A stretch of DNA of 64,000 bases from an uncultured Bacteroidales bacterium (GCA_910585445.1 CAJUEK010000001.1:67359-131358), one strand, 5' to 3'. Shown: positions 52,508-61,945, counted from the first letter of the stretch. Notes: generated by a model not told the origin, from the letters alone. A program made the numbers and translations.

Positions 52508-54703
52508 TTATTCGGCTGTGAGGTAGAGGACACGGCTGGACCAGTCGTTCTGTTTGTGGTAATCTACCGTGTGGCCGTATGGAATCTCAAGGCCGGAATC
52601 CATCAGGAATTTGCCGCTGAACACCTTGCCCTCGTATGGCAGGGGAACGTTGTCGATGCGGTTCAGTTCATGGACACGGTAGAGTTTGTCCGGGTCGAGT
52701 CCCGCCATTCTTACGCGAGGGAAATGCTGGTCGCAGAATGTCTCCAGTTTCCACCAGTAGAACACGGCCTTGTCCTTTTCCGGCGAACAATACATCATCG
52801 AAGCCATGTCAAGACCGTCATATGGAGACACGAGCCTGTAGATGTCACCCAACTGCACCACGGGACGTATTTCCTTATATTCACGGATGGCATTGCGACA
52901 ATGCTCAATTTCATCCGGAGTCATGTTCTTTGGCTGAATTTCCATGCCGAGACGGCCGCTCATGGCCACGTCAATGCGGAATTTGATAGGAATAGTCCTG
53001 AATGTCTGGTGATTGGGAGCCGCGCTTATGTGAGAGGCCATCGCTATAGCCGGGAAGAAATAGGATGTTCCCCACTGCATGTAAATCCTCTGCAGGGCAT
53101 CCGTATTGTCACTGACCCAAAACTCATCAAACCAAGGCATTACGCCATAATTGGCCCTTCCGCCACCGCTTGCGCAGGCCTGAATTGTAACATCCGGATA
53201 TTTAGCACGGATACGGTCACACACTTTAGCGAAGCCGCGGTGATATTCGATATACATATGGCTCTGCCTGTCTTTAGGAAGATACTGCGAGCCATGGTTC
53301 ATTATCGCCATATTGGCGTCCCACTTGATATAGTCTATCTCCGGATTTTCCGTCATGATGTCATCCACAATCTTGAACACGAAATCCTGTACGGCAGGAT
53401 TGCCCAAATCAAGCACTACCTGTGTACCTCCACGCCCGAGGACAGGCTCACGCTGCGGGGCCTTAATGACCCAGTCGGGATGTTTTTCATAAAGTTCGCT
53501 GACGGTATTGGACATCTCCGGCTCTATCCAGATGCCGAATTTGATGCCATGCTTCTTGGCGCACTCAACAAGCCCGGGAACACCGGCCGGAAGCTTCTTC
53601 GGGTCCACCTGCCAGTCTCCGAGTGCACAATTGTCCGTTATGCGCGGATACTTCACGCCGAACCATCCGTCGTCCATGACGAACAATTCACCGCCCATTG
53701 AAGCGATGTCCGACATCATCTGGTCCATCCCGGCTTCGTTTATGTCAAAATAAACTCCCTCCCAGCTGTTGAGAAGAATCTTGCGCAGACGGTCGCCATG
53801 AGCCATCTTGTGGCTGCGTGCCCATTTGTGGAAATTGCGGCTTGCCCCGCTCAGTCCCTCATCCGACCATGTAAGCGCAAGCTCCGGTGTCCTGAAGACC
53901 TCTTTCGGAGCAAGCGTATATGATGAATTGTCCGGATTGATTCCGGCAAAGAACTGATGCCAATCCGTATCTCCGGTATCTATGCGAAGCTCATAATTGC
54001 CGCTGTAGCACAGGGCAGCCCCTATCACGCGTCCGGTGTTCTCCTGAGGCTTCCCGTCAAGTGAAAACATCACCTCTGCATGAGAAGTATGTGAGTTGCG
54101 CACTCCGTCCTTATTCTTTATCAGCTTTACGCCAGCATTCAACGGCTCCTGCACAAGCCTGCCTTCGTTGGCCCATGTTCCGGTGAGATGGCTCAGCCAC
54201 ACTTCACCGCGGCGCACAGGAAGGAATCCCGAATCAAAACGCGTGAGCGTCACAGGCTTTTTCTCAAGATTCTCAATCTCCGTCCATGTCTCAATCATAT
54301 CGACATCCTGATATGCACGCCAGCATATGGTGACATAGAACGGATATACGGTATCTTTCAGACGCACTCTCGTAATTTGCGCTCCGTTTTCAATTGACTG
54401 CGACACCGTTTCCACAAGCAGCTCAGTAGCAAGGCTTCCGTCCGAATGAGTAACCCCGAGCGCAGCCTCCGAAGGACACTGCATGCCGTATGCAGGGTAA
54501 GCATTGCAGCCGCAAGTCCCGGCAGCCGAGACTGACAGAAGGTCCGCGTCCGCAAGCCTTGCTCCGAAATATATGACTTTCAGTTCTTTTCCTGCCTGGG
54601 CATCAAGCAGAAGTTCCGTGCCAGGTGATGTGACCCGCACCTGCGCCGCCATGGCCAAAGACAAGAATGCCGCAGCAGCAATAAGAAATATTCTTTTATG
54701 CAT
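52508..54703 (-). CDS. GH36 alpha-galactosidase
   Basis: 731 residues with a signal peptide (RIFLIAAAAFLSLAMAA-QV). N-terminal beta-sandwich, then the barrel: LNSWEGVYFDINEAGMDQMM, LFVMDDGWFGVK, WIEPEMS, nucleophile in DYIKWDANM (Asp462), CASGGGRANYG and acid/base in FWVSDNTD (Asp532). Removes alpha-1,6-galactosyl side groups, as in galactomannan or galactoglucomannan. Follows a GH5 gene by 28 bp on the same strand, which places it in the mannan cluster. Confidence 0.93.
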   Translation of the reverse strand: MHKRIFLIAAAAFLSLAMAAQVRVTSPGTELLLDAQAGKELKVIYFGARLADADLLSVSAAGTCGCNAYPAYGMQCPSEAALGVTHSDGSLATELLVETVSQSIENGAQITRVRLKDTVYPFYVTICWRAYQDVDMIETWTEIENLEKKPVTLTRFDSGFLPVRRGEVWLSHLTGTWANEGRLVQEPLNAGVKLIKNKDGVRNSHTSHAEVMFSLDGKPQENTGRVIGAALCYSGNYELRIDTGDTDWHQFFAGINPDNSSYTLAPKEVFRTPELALTWSDEGLSGASRNFHKWARSHKMAHGDRLRKILLNSWEGVYFDINEAGMDQMMSDIASMGGELFVMDDGWFGVKYPRITDNCALGDWQVDPKKLPAGVPGLVECAKKHGIKFGIWIEPEMSNTVSELYEKHPDWVIKAPQREPVLGRGGTQVVLDLGNPAVQDFVFKIVDDIMTENPEIDYIKWDANMAIMNHGSQYLPKDRQSHMYIEYHRGFAKVCDRIRAKYPDVTIQACASGGGRANYGVMPWFDEFWVSDNTDALQRIYMQWGTSYFFPAIAMASHISAAPNHQTFRTIPIKFRIDVAMSGRLGMEIQPKNMTPDEIEHCRNAIREYKEIRPVVQLGDIYRLVSPYDGLDMASMMYCSPEKDKAVFYWWKLETFCDQHFPRVRMAGLDPDKLYRVHELNRIDNVPLPYEGKVFSGKFLMDSGLEIPYGHTVDYHKQNDWSSRVLYLTAE

Positions 54704-54731
54704 AATTATATTGTTTTTAATTCAAGCAGTC

Positions 54732-55736
54732 TTAATTTCCGGCAAGTGTCTCTTTTACAAGCATGCCCCAAGGCTTAATGTCGCTTTCCGGCCACGAGCC
54801 TTCCGATGATGCAGAAGGAAGCAGCATAGAACATGTCTCATCCTTGTCAGAGAGGGACCACATAAGGAAACTGATATTCCTTCCGGCCATCCAGCCGGTC
54901 CATTCACCGAATGACTCCGCATCCAGGGGGCCGTTTCCGTCTGCATTCATGCCTCCGCATTCGGTGACGAACAGAGGCAGGCCTTTTCCAAGGGCGTAAT
55001 CCGCCTTGTCACGAAGCCATCCCTTGTGTGTACCTGCATAAAAATGAAGCGAATACATTATGTTTCCGTATCCTTCTATAGGATCGTCAGCGGCGGCATC
55101 CACATTCTGTGACCAGCGTGGAGTTCCGACTATTATGACCGCCTCAGGCTCTATGGCCCGGATTGCGGCTATTACAGTTTCTGAATAGGCCTTCACTTCC
55201 GGCCATGTGTAGTCGGTCTTGGTCTCATAGTCCTTGTATGCCGGCTCGTTCCATATCTCATAAATCACATTCGGGACTCCCCTGTATTTGGACGCCATGT
55301 ATGTGAAGAACTCAACGGCCTCTTCCGTATGAAGCTGGTGGGCATGCCAATCTACAAGAACATACACGCCGTTCTCAATTGCCGCATCCACGATGGTTTC
55401 AGCGCATTCTTTTCCGAAATCAGGGTCATCAAGATAGCATGCGGCCTGGGCTTCAGAGGCACGAAGCTCGACTCCTACAGCAGCTCGGACCGCTTCCGCT
55501 CCCCATTCGTCCACGATATGGGCCACCGCCTCGCTGTTATAGAACCTTGGCCATAGCACATTCCAGCCGAAGCTGACTCCCTTCAGGACGACCGTGTCGC
55601 CCGATTCATTGACAAGGGCCGTTCCCTCGACCCGCAAATGCTGCACCTCCCCTTTTTCAGTTCCGCATGACACGCAAGAAAGTACGCAGCAAACGCCCAG
55701 CAGAAAAGTGCCGAGCAATAAAGATTTGGTTTTCAT
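54732..55736 (-). CDS. GH5 endo-glycosidase lipoprotein
   Basis: 334 residues; lipobox near LSCVSCGTEKG. Cellulase-family barrel: VVLKGVSFGWNVLWPRFYNS, VLVDWHAHQ, the acid/base in IYEIWNEPAY (Glu164) and the nucleophile in LFVTECGG (Glu259). Small single-domain GH5 of the subfamily-2-like type; substrate probably beta-1,4-glucan or glucomannan. Surface or periplasmic by its anchor. It lies between the symporter gene (133-bp gap with a hairpin) and GH36. Confidence 0.9.
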   Translation of the reverse strand: MKTKSLLLGTFLLGVCCVLSCVSCGTEKGEVQHLRVEGTALVNESGDTVVLKGVSFGWNVLWPRFYNSEAVAHIVDEWGAEAVRAAVGVELRASEAQAACYLDDPDFGKECAETIVDAAIENGVYVLVDWHAHQLHTEEAVEFFTYMASKYRGVPNVIYEIWNEPAYKDYETKTDYTWPEVKAYSETVIAAIRAIEPEAVIIVGTPRWSQNVDAAADDPIEGYGNIMYSLHFYAGTHKGWLRDKADYALGKGLPLFVTECGGMNADGNGPLDAESFGEWTGWMAGRNISFLMWSLSDKDETCSMLLPSASSEGSWPESDIKPWGMLVKETLAGN

Positions 55737-55812
55737 AGTTTTATTGTTTTGGCGGCTATGCCTTCACAATGTAAGACAGGGCCGGAGTTGTTCAGGTGGA
55801 AGTTTTCAAAAT

Positions 55813-55856
55813 CCGGCCGGACTCTCCTTACGGTCATTTCGGGAGAATCCGACCGG
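55813..55856 (-). other. Hairpin between the symporter and GH5 genes
   Basis: CCGGCCGGACTCTCC (55813-55827) pairs with GGAGAATCCGACCGG (55842-55856): 15-bp stem with two mismatched positions (wobble-compatible on one strand) and a 14-nt loop. On the minus strand it is followed by ATTTTG, a weak U-tract. It may partly end the symporter transcript or stabilise an mRNA end. Confidence 0.6.
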
Positions 55857-55869
55857 TATAAGGTTGCCG

Positions 55870-57297
55870 TTACTTAAGGCGGCAGGAATCAAGCTCGACC
55901 TGGATTTCTTTCATGCGCTTTGTGGTAAGCGGATAGAAGAACAGGAAGAGCAGGGACATGGCGGCAACGGCAGCAGGAACAAAGCTCATGAGGGCGCGCA
56001 CCCATACAAGAGCCGTCTCAGTCTGCACCGCACCGGCTTCCGTGCTGTAGCCCACAGCTGCAAGGATAGCTGTAACAGCCGAACCTCCGATTGCGCCTCC
56101 GAATTTCTGGGCCATAGAGGAAGACGAGAAAATCAGACCAGTGGAAGCCGTCTTGAATTTCAGCTCGGCAAAGTCAGCGATATCTGCATACATGCTCCAT
56201 ACAAGCGGGGAAACCACTCCGGTAAGCACGGAAATCACAACCTGCAGAAGCATCATGACCCAATATCCGCCAGTTGTGAGAGGAACGAAGAAAAACAGGC
56301 AGCTCAGCACGATGAGAAGCACAAGGCAGCCCATGAAAGTGCTCTTCTTGCCTATTTTGCGGGTAATCATAGGGGTCATTGCGACTCCGGCCATATTCGC
56401 GACCTCTCCCACGGCAAAGAAGATTCCTGCATAGAAGAGGAACTCCGTCGAGAAAATCTTAAGCTGCGCACCGTCACCGATTACACTTGCAAAGAAGAAA
56501 GGTCCGGCAGTATATCTGGCCGCATTGAACAAATTGAAGAAAAGCACTCCTCCCAGAAGTATCCACCAAGGGGCATTCTTGAAAAGGGAGCCGAGGTCTG
56601 AGGCAACGGATGTCTCCTTCTTCTCACTTTTCACCGTCTCCTTTGTCAATGCGAACGTCATGAAGAAAAGCACGGCGCAACATGCCGCAACTACAATCAT
56701 AGCATACTGCCATGACACCGGGTCATTCACACCTGCCTCTATTCCGCGCATGCTGTTGAAAGCCTTGCAAAGAGGCTCCCATCCGGCAAGGACTATGAAG
56801 CTGCCGGCATAGGCGAAGAACATGCGGAAAGATGAGAACACTGTCTTTTCGTCAGAGTCAGAAGTCATCACGCCAAGCATAGCCCCGTAAGGCACATTGA
56901 TGGCCGTATAGACTGTCATCATGAGTATATAAGTGACATATGCCCAAATGCGCTTTCCGGCATAGCCAATGTCAGGTGTAGTGAACAGAAGCACTCCGAC
57001 AACCGCGAAAGGTATGGCTATCCAAAGCAGGTAAGGCCTGTATTTGCCCCATTTGGTTGAAGTACGGTCGGCAATCACACCCATCATCGGGTCAGAAACC
57101 GCGTCCCAGATACGGGTCACAAGCATGAGGAATGTGGCGTCAACAAGGCTGAGGCCGAATATCGTAGAATAGAAAAACGGCAGATATGCCGTAAAAATCT
57201 TCCAGAACATCGAAGATGACATGTCTCCGAGTCCGTAACCGATTTTGTTCACCAGCGGGGCCTTGGCAGGCTGCCCGGCAGAAATGATTTCAGACAT
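55870..57297 (-). CDS. GPH-family sugar:cation symporter (MFS)
   Basis: 475 residues with about twelve membrane segments; GPH/MelB patterns KIGYGLGDMSSSMFWKIFTA, DAVSDPMMGVIADRTSTKWG KYRPYLLW (split here) and a cytoplasmic C-terminus KRMKEIQVELDS. Imports short oligosaccharides or disaccharides with Na+ or H+. Next to GH130 and GH26 it most likely carries mannobiose or mannosyl-glucose into the cytoplasm. A perfect promoter (TTTG-N20-TATATTTG, 57378-57347) lies 50 bp upstream. Confidence 0.93.
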   Translation of the reverse strand: MSEIISAGQPAKAPLVNKIGYGLGDMSSSMFWKIFTAYLPFFYSTIFGLSLVDATFLMLVTRIWDAVSDPMMGVIADRTSTKWGKYRPYLLWIAIPFAVVGVLLFTTPDIGYAGKRIWAYVTYILMMTVYTAINVPYGAMLGVMTSDSDEKTVFSSFRMFFAYAGSFIVLAGWEPLCKAFNSMRGIEAGVNDPVSWQYAMIVVAACCAVLFFMTFALTKETVKSEKKETSVASDLGSLFKNAPWWILLGGVLFFNLFNAARYTAGPFFFASVIGDGAQLKIFSTEFLFYAGIFFAVGEVANMAGVAMTPMITRKIGKKSTFMGCLVLLIVLSCLFFFVPLTTGGYWVMMLLQVVISVLTGVVSPLVWSMYADIADFAELKFKTASTGLIFSSSSMAQKFGGAIGGSAVTAILAAVGYSTEAGAVQTETALVWVRALMSFVPAAVAAMSLLFLFFYPLTTKRMKEIQVELDSCRLK

Positions 57298-57346
57298 TGT
57301 CTATGTGGTTATGTTAATGTTTGCCGCACCATTGCGCAAATCTTTG

Positions 57347-57434
57347 CAAATATAGCAAAAGTCGAGAGCAGAAGCAAAGTTTACTTTGATTATGCCGAGA
57401 CGCACGCGTATATATGAGCGTCAGCTCAAATATA
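57347..57434 (+). promoter_or_regulatory. Interspersed promoter-proximal repeat, copy 2 (symporter promoter)
   Basis: For the minus-strand symporter gene, TTTG (57378-57375), a 20-bp spacer and TATATTTG (57354-57347) fit the consensus exactly; the -33 box is part of the repeat (AAGTCGAGAGCAGAAGCAAA at 57359-57378, then GTTTACTTTGATTATGCC). A second TATATTTG box (57434-57427) lies at the far end, as in copy 1. CAAAG/CTTTG forms a small inverted repeat inside. I recall similar sequences upstream of genes in other Bacteroidales genomes. Confidence 0.65.
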
Positions 57435-57513
57435 ATGATTCTTGATTGTTGTTCCTATCATCAGTCACATAAATCCGAATCTGTAGAATCAAACAATTCT
57501 GAAGATTCAAAAC

Positions 57514-57630
57514 TCATTGTTTACGGTAGATCAGCTGTGTTTCCTTTCCTCCGAGAGTCATGATGCCGTTGTCGATTTCTCCTGCCATTTCGAAAATTCT
57601 GCTTGGGAAAACAACCTTTATTGCAATTGG
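57514..57630 (-). pseudogene. Possible 3' remnant of an unidentified gene
   Basis: A 38-codon open stretch with no start, bounded upstream by TAA, reads PIAIKVVFPSRIFEMAGEID then NGIMTLGGKETQLIYRKQ and a stop. The composition looks protein-like, so it may be the end of a deleted gene. I do not recognise the family. Confidence 0.35.
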
Positions 57631-57728
57631 TTATCAGCCAAGGACAGCCAATCCTCCACACAAGTATCAGGCATCCGGTGACAGGCATAAGGCACAAAAG
57701 AGCCTGCAGCCGGATATCTGAACAAATA

Positions 57729-57761
57729 TTATTTCAAATTCCTGTCAATAAGCCTGTTGAG
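57729..57761 (-). pseudogene. Remnant of a second GH130 gene end
   Basis: The minus strand reads LNRLIDRNLK and stop; the intact GH130 gene at 58037 ends LNRLIDKNLR and stop. Twenty-six of 30 coding bases match. The codon just upstream is TGA, so the rest is gone or shifted. It implies a duplicated GH130 that decayed. The surrounding 57435-58036 holds the fragment at 57514, this tail and palindrome A3. Confidence 0.6.
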
Positions 57762-57876
57762 TCACATATCAGCATCGGACTTTCATCTTAAAGATACGAA
57801 GGCCGGGCCTGAAAACCCGAGCTTACCTTAAAACCATCCAGCGCCAGCGAACTACAACAAACTATATATCAGACAA

Positions 57877-57922
57877 TTACGCAATCTCGGGTATGTAAAT
57901 CTGCGCACCCGAGATTGCATAA
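57877..57922 (+). repeat. 46-bp palindromic element A3
   Basis: Arms TTACGCAATCTCGGGT (57877-57892) and ACCCGAGATTGCATAA (57907-57922) pair over 16 positions with one mismatch; 14-nt loop. Shares the length, GACAATTACG flank and GCACCC core with A1 and A2, 20 kb from the transposase gene. It lies between the decayed GH130 tail and the intact GH130 gene. Confidence 0.78.
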
Positions 57923-58036
57923 AGCATTAATAATAAACAATTTACGCTTCACTCGAAACCAGAACCGTTGTCACGGGCGCCTCAGATTGAGAAGCCGATG
58001 GCAACGGATTACTTTACCAATCAATTATTACGTTTC

Positions 58037-59194
58037 TTATCTCAAATTCTTGTCGATAAGCCTGTTGAGACGGCGCACAGTCTCCGAAGTGGTCAGGCCG
58101 TCAGGCTCAGTATTCAGGCAATAGTCAACCAGACGATCAACCGTCGATGTGGCCACATGCATCCTTGTGTCGCTTGAGGCATAATAGATGAAAACCTTGC
58201 CGTCCTCATCTGCTATCCAGCCGTTAGCGAACAGCACATTCATCACGTCGCCCACAAACTCCTCGCCTTCCGGAACCATGAAGAAGCCGGCCGGATCGGC
58301 AATCACCTTTGTCGGGTCTTCGAGCGAAGTCATGTACATATACAGCACATATCTTAGTCCGGAAGCACATCCGCGCACACCATGGGCAAGATGCAGCCAT
58401 CCCCTGGAAGTCTTTATAGGATGCGGCCCCTCACCGTTCTTCACCTCACGGATAGTGTGATAGTGGCGCATGCTTATGATTTTCTCCTCCCCGATTTCGA
58501 CATTCTCCATGCTGTCAACAAGCGTCCAGCCGATTCCTCCGCCATTTCCGGCATCAATGAAACCGTCCTGGGGACGCGTATAGAGCGCATATTTCCCGTC
58601 AACGAACTCAGGATGCAGCACTACATTACGCTGCTGCGAGCCGGACTTCATGTCAGGCAGCCTCTCCCAGTTGACAAAATCCCTCGTCCTTGCCACACCG
58701 GCGGCGGCAGTTGCCGAAGACAGGTCCCCCGCTGGTGCAGAAGGGTCCTTGCGCTCAACGCAGAAGATTCCATATACCCATCCGTCCTCATGGGCCGTCA
58801 GACGCATGTCATAAATGTTCGTGGCCGGCTCGCCGTAATCAGGCATAGTCACCGGACGGTCCCAGAAACGGAAATTATCGACTCCGTTCGGGCTCTCCGC
58901 CACAGCGAAGAACGATTTTCTGTCCGCAGCCTCGACACGTACCACGAGCATATATTTCCCGTTCCACTTTATCGCCCCCGCATTGAAAGCCGCATGGATG
59001 CCGAAACGCTCCATCAGATACGGATTCGTATTCCTGTCAAAGTCATATCTCCAGAACAAAGGAGCATGCTCCCCGGTAAGGATAGGATATTTATAGCGCT
59101 CATAGACGCCGTTTCCCTCTATAGGCTCATTCTTTCTTGTGATGAGGGCTTCATGCTCTTTCTGAAGCCACTCCTTTCTTTCATCAAATGTCAT
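58037..59194 (-). CDS. GH130 glycoside phosphorylase (mannosyl-glucose phosphorylase type)
   Basis: 385 residues, no signal peptide, so cytoplasmic. Five-bladed propeller family: PILTGEHAPLFWRYDFDRNT, FNAGAIKWNGKYMLVVRVEA, EPATNIYDMRLTAHEDGWVY with the catalytic Asp in YDMRLT, and YTRPQDGFIDAGNGGGIGW. The N-terminal layout fits subfamily 1, 4-O-beta-D-mannosyl-D-glucose phosphorylase, which yields mannose-1-phosphate and glucose. It follows GH26 by 84 bp on the same strand, as in known beta-mannan pathways. Confidence 0.92.
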   Translation of the reverse strand: MTFDERKEWLQKEHEALITRKNEPIEGNGVYERYKYPILTGEHAPLFWRYDFDRNTNPYLMERFGIHAAFNAGAIKWNGKYMLVVRVEAADRKSFFAVAESPNGVDNFRFWDRPVTMPDYGEPATNIYDMRLTAHEDGWVYGIFCVERKDPSAPAGDLSSATAAAGVARTRDFVNWERLPDMKSGSQQRNVVLHPEFVDGKYALYTRPQDGFIDAGNGGGIGWTLVDSMENVEIGEEKIISMRHYHTIREVKNGEGPHPIKTSRGWLHLAHGVRGCASGLRYVLYMYMTSLEDPTKVIADPAGFFMVPEGEEFVGDVMNVLFANGWIADEDGKVFIYYASSDTRMHVATSTVDRLVDYCLNTEPDGLTTSETVRRLNRLIDKNLR

Positions 59195-59278
59195 TGTATC
59201 TTGTATTTATTATCAATCTCTCCCGCATAAGTCCCGGCCGGCCATCATAACCGGCGGCAACATCCACGGCCCCATACA

Positions 59279-60394
59279 TCAGCGGACCATCACTATCTTC
59301 TCCATGCCAGCGAATGCCATGAAATCCTCGGCAGACACCTGTCCCGGCCACGGTGCATAGAAATGCCCCTCCATATCGCAGGCGTTTCTCCATGTCAGGA
59401 CATAAGCCAAAGGATAATCCTTTATCGCAGGATATAGGACCTCAGTCCACCATGACGCATCAGGGATTCCCTCATACCCGGTTTCAGTCAAGGCCAGCAG
59501 TTTATTGCGCTCATGTCCCACCTTCACCATTATATCAAGGGCATTCCTAAGCTCATCCGCATACTGCTGAGAAGAGCCATACTGATAGCAGTCCACACCT
59601 ATCATGTCCACCATACGGTCTCCTGGCCACCGTTCCATATAGATTTCCTCAGTCACGCCTCCTGCGCCCGGAGAATAAGACCACACAAGATTGTCAAGTC
59701 CGCGCTCAACGGCCATATATTCGTATGTCATTTTCCACAAGGCCTTGTATTCCTCCACGCTGCACAAGTCACGTCCCCACCAGAACCAGCTTCCGGTATG
59801 CTCATGCCATGGACGGAAAATTACAGGGACAGCCTTGCCGTCAGAAGTCCGGAAAGACTCCAGATAGTCTGCCGCACGCGAAAGCCACTCCATGAAAAGC
59901 TCATGTCTGCTGCCTCCCTCAAGCACCGAAGCGACCACCTCTTTCGAAGAAATGTCCCAGGAATCACCGCCGGTAAGAGGATTGCGAGGATGCCACGAGA
60001 AAGTTACGGTTCCTCCCCTCTCATAATGCGCAACCGCAGAAGCCCTCATCCGGGAAAACAGGTTTCCGTCCAGATTACTGTCTCCGCCAAGCTCGATTCC
60101 GCCGAGGTCAAGACCATATACGGACGGATACATGCCGCACACATCCTTCACATCCGACTGAACAAACTCCTGTGCATCTGCATCAAGCCTCCATGAATGC
60201 CCGTACATCAGGTCATCCTGGTGTCCATACATGATTTTTCCATTTTCAACGCCGCCGGCAAGAGAAGCCAGCAACTCTTCTGAAGGAGTCCGGTTCTCAC
60301 TATTGCCGGAACAAGAGGAAATTACAGCGCAAATTGCCATCAAGGTCATAGGTTTCAGTATATTTCTCATAATAAAGGGGATATTCATTTTCAT
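59279..60394 (-). CDS. GH26 beta-mannanase lipoprotein
   Basis: 371 residues; lipobox in MAICAVISSCSGNSE. GH26 barrel: MYGHQDDLMYGHSW, TFSWHPRNPLTGGDSWD, acid/base in IFRPWHEHTGSWFWWG (Glu198) and nucleophile in LALTETGYEG (Glu304). Cleaves beta-1,4-mannan or releases mannobiose from chain ends, at the outer membrane. Start ATG 60394; ATG 60370 gives a shorter signal. Nine bases separate it from the GH5 gene upstream. Confidence 0.93.
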   Translation of the reverse strand: MKMNIPFIMRNILKPMTLMAICAVISSCSGNSENRTPSEELLASLAGGVENGKIMYGHQDDLMYGHSWRLDADAQEFVQSDVKDVCGMYPSVYGLDLGGIELGGDSNLDGNLFSRMRASAVAHYERGGTVTFSWHPRNPLTGGDSWDISSKEVVASVLEGGSRHELFMEWLSRAADYLESFRTSDGKAVPVIFRPWHEHTGSWFWWGRDLCSVEEYKALWKMTYEYMAVERGLDNLVWSYSPGAGGVTEEIYMERWPGDRMVDMIGVDCYQYGSSQQYADELRNALDIMVKVGHERNKLLALTETGYEGIPDASWWTEVLYPAIKDYPLAYVLTWRNACDMEGHFYAPWPGQVSAEDFMAFAGMEKIVMVR

Positions 60395-60403
60395 GAGGAA
60401 CTT

Positions 60404-61936
60404 CTATTTCGGAGCGTTCGCATATACGCTCTCGAGAGTATATGACGGGTCATCATTGTTCATCGCACGCGTCATCGTCTCCACAGCCTTGCGCGCACCC
60501 TCTGAAGGGAACTCGCCAGTGGCATGATTGAAATACGCGTGAGTCTCCGCTCCTGCACCTTCCGCTCCATTGTCCCATACGAAGGTTGACATCCCATAAG
60601 TCTTTGCGGCTTTCACCACATATTCAAACCAATATCTCTGGAATTTCTGCTCACGCTCTGTCGCACGGTTGCCGCATCCCATCTCGCCTATATAAACAGG
60701 CACACCCTTGCTGATGAATTTGTCATACAGCTTGGCAAAAGCCTCAGTCACCTGCTCCTCATTCGAGCCGGGCGCTTTCTTGGAAGGGTCGGCAGTATGT
60801 CCCCACTCCGAATATTTGGCATTGAGGGTATAATCACCCGGGTCATAATAATGCACAGCCACAATCAGCCTGTCCTTAGCGGTATCCTCAGGCAGCACCA
60901 TATCTGAGACCGTGAAATCTATATTCGTGCAATAGCCCGGAACCACAAGCAGACGCGAAGCATTATTCCCGCCTGTGGAACGCACCGCATCAACAAATTC
61001 CTGATTCCAGCCGTTGAGGCATCTGTACTGCTTTCCGCCGTCAGTACGGTTGTCTCCCCAGCCCCATTTGCCGTCATGAATCTCATTGAACGCCTCAAAA
61101 ATCAGGAAATCACCCTTGTCCCGGAACTTCCCGGCAATCTGAGACCACATGGCTCGTATCTGCTGCCTTATCTGGGCATTCTTCTCGTCATTCACCGCAG
61201 CAGTCTTGATGTCAAGCCAATATTTGCTGTCGCCCCCGTCATGATGTATGTTTACAATCGCATTCAGTCCTGCATTTTCAGCATATCCCACGACCTCGGC
61301 AACCCTGTCAAGCCAGTCATTGTCAATCTTATACTCCGGAGCCTCCCCGAACTTTCCGAGCCAAGTCACCGGTATGCGCACAGACTTGTAGCCTGCTGCC
61401 TTGACCTTGTCAAACACTGCCTGAGTAGCTTTCGGATTACCCCAGAAAGTCTCTCCAGCGATACCATTGTTATGAGCATCAAGCTGATTTCCGAGATTCC
61501 ACCCCATGCCGAGCTTGTCCAGTACCTGCCATGCGGCATTATCCTCAGGCTCCGGCACAGGCTCTGCCCCCTTTGCCTGCTGGCGCACCTCGACATATTT
61601 CTTTTCATCACCGGCAACCACAGAAATGCGCGTTGTCCTTTCTTCCCGTGTCACGTTCTCATTTGCAGAAACAGTGACGGAATATTTGTTAGGCGTTCCG
61701 GAAGCCTTTGCAGATGCGCTTATCCAGTCTGCCCCAGGCACGACATATAGTTTCCCGGAAGTCTCCACATTGAAAACCTGCTCACCTGCGGCCGCCCCGA
61801 AATCAAGGGAAGTCCTGTCAATCTCCAAAGCCACAGTCTCTCCATTTACGCCTTTTTCCTCCGGAGAGCAGGATATAAGAGCCGCAGCAGAAAAAAGAGC
61901 GGCAATCGCAATCGTCATATAATCAATTATTTTCAT
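60404..61936 (-). CDS. BACON-GH5 endo-glucanase lipoprotein (subfamily 4-like)
   Basis: 510 residues: lipobox in FSAAALISCSPEEKG, a BACON domain (about 36-122: LEIDRTSLDFGAAAGEQVFN ... YVEVRQQA), a Pro/Glu linker, then GH5: LGMGWNLGNQLDAHN, VRIPVTW, NIHHDG, acid/base in LIFEAFNEIHD (Glu285) and nucleophile in VYIGEMGCG (Glu418). Subfamily-4-type enzymes cut beta-1,4-glucan, xyloglucan or glucomannan. BACON likely acts as a surface spacer. Between GH94 (9-bp gap) and GH26. Confidence 0.92.
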   Translation of the reverse strand: MKIIDYMTIAIAALFSAAALISCSPEEKGVNGETVALEIDRTSLDFGAAAGEQVFNVETSGKLYVVPGADWISASAKASGTPNKYSVTVSANENVTREERTTRISVVAGDEKKYVEVRQQAKGAEPVPEPEDNAAWQVLDKLGMGWNLGNQLDAHNNGIAGETFWGNPKATQAVFDKVKAAGYKSVRIPVTWLGKFGEAPEYKIDNDWLDRVAEVVGYAENAGLNAIVNIHHDGGDSKYWLDIKTAAVNDEKNAQIRQQIRAMWSQIAGKFRDKGDFLIFEAFNEIHDGKWGWGDNRTDGGKQYRCLNGWNQEFVDAVRSTGGNNASRLLVVPGYCTNIDFTVSDMVLPEDTAKDRLIVAVHYYDPGDYTLNAKYSEWGHTADPSKKAPGSNEEQVTEAFAKLYDKFISKGVPVYIGEMGCGNRATEREQKFQRYWFEYVVKAAKTYGMSTFVWDNGAEGAGAETHAYFNHATGEFPSEGARKAVETMTRAMNNDDPSYTLESVYANAPK

Positions 61937-61945
61937 ACATATTTA

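Noticed and set aside
52556..53701. A 381-codon plus-strand open frame opposite GH36
   Set aside because: GH36 has every catalytic motif on the minus strand; this frame has no signal, domain or promoter.
55594..56601. A 335-codon plus-strand open frame across GH5 and the symporter
   Set aside because: It spans two genes on the opposite strand plus their gap; composition is that of a shadow.
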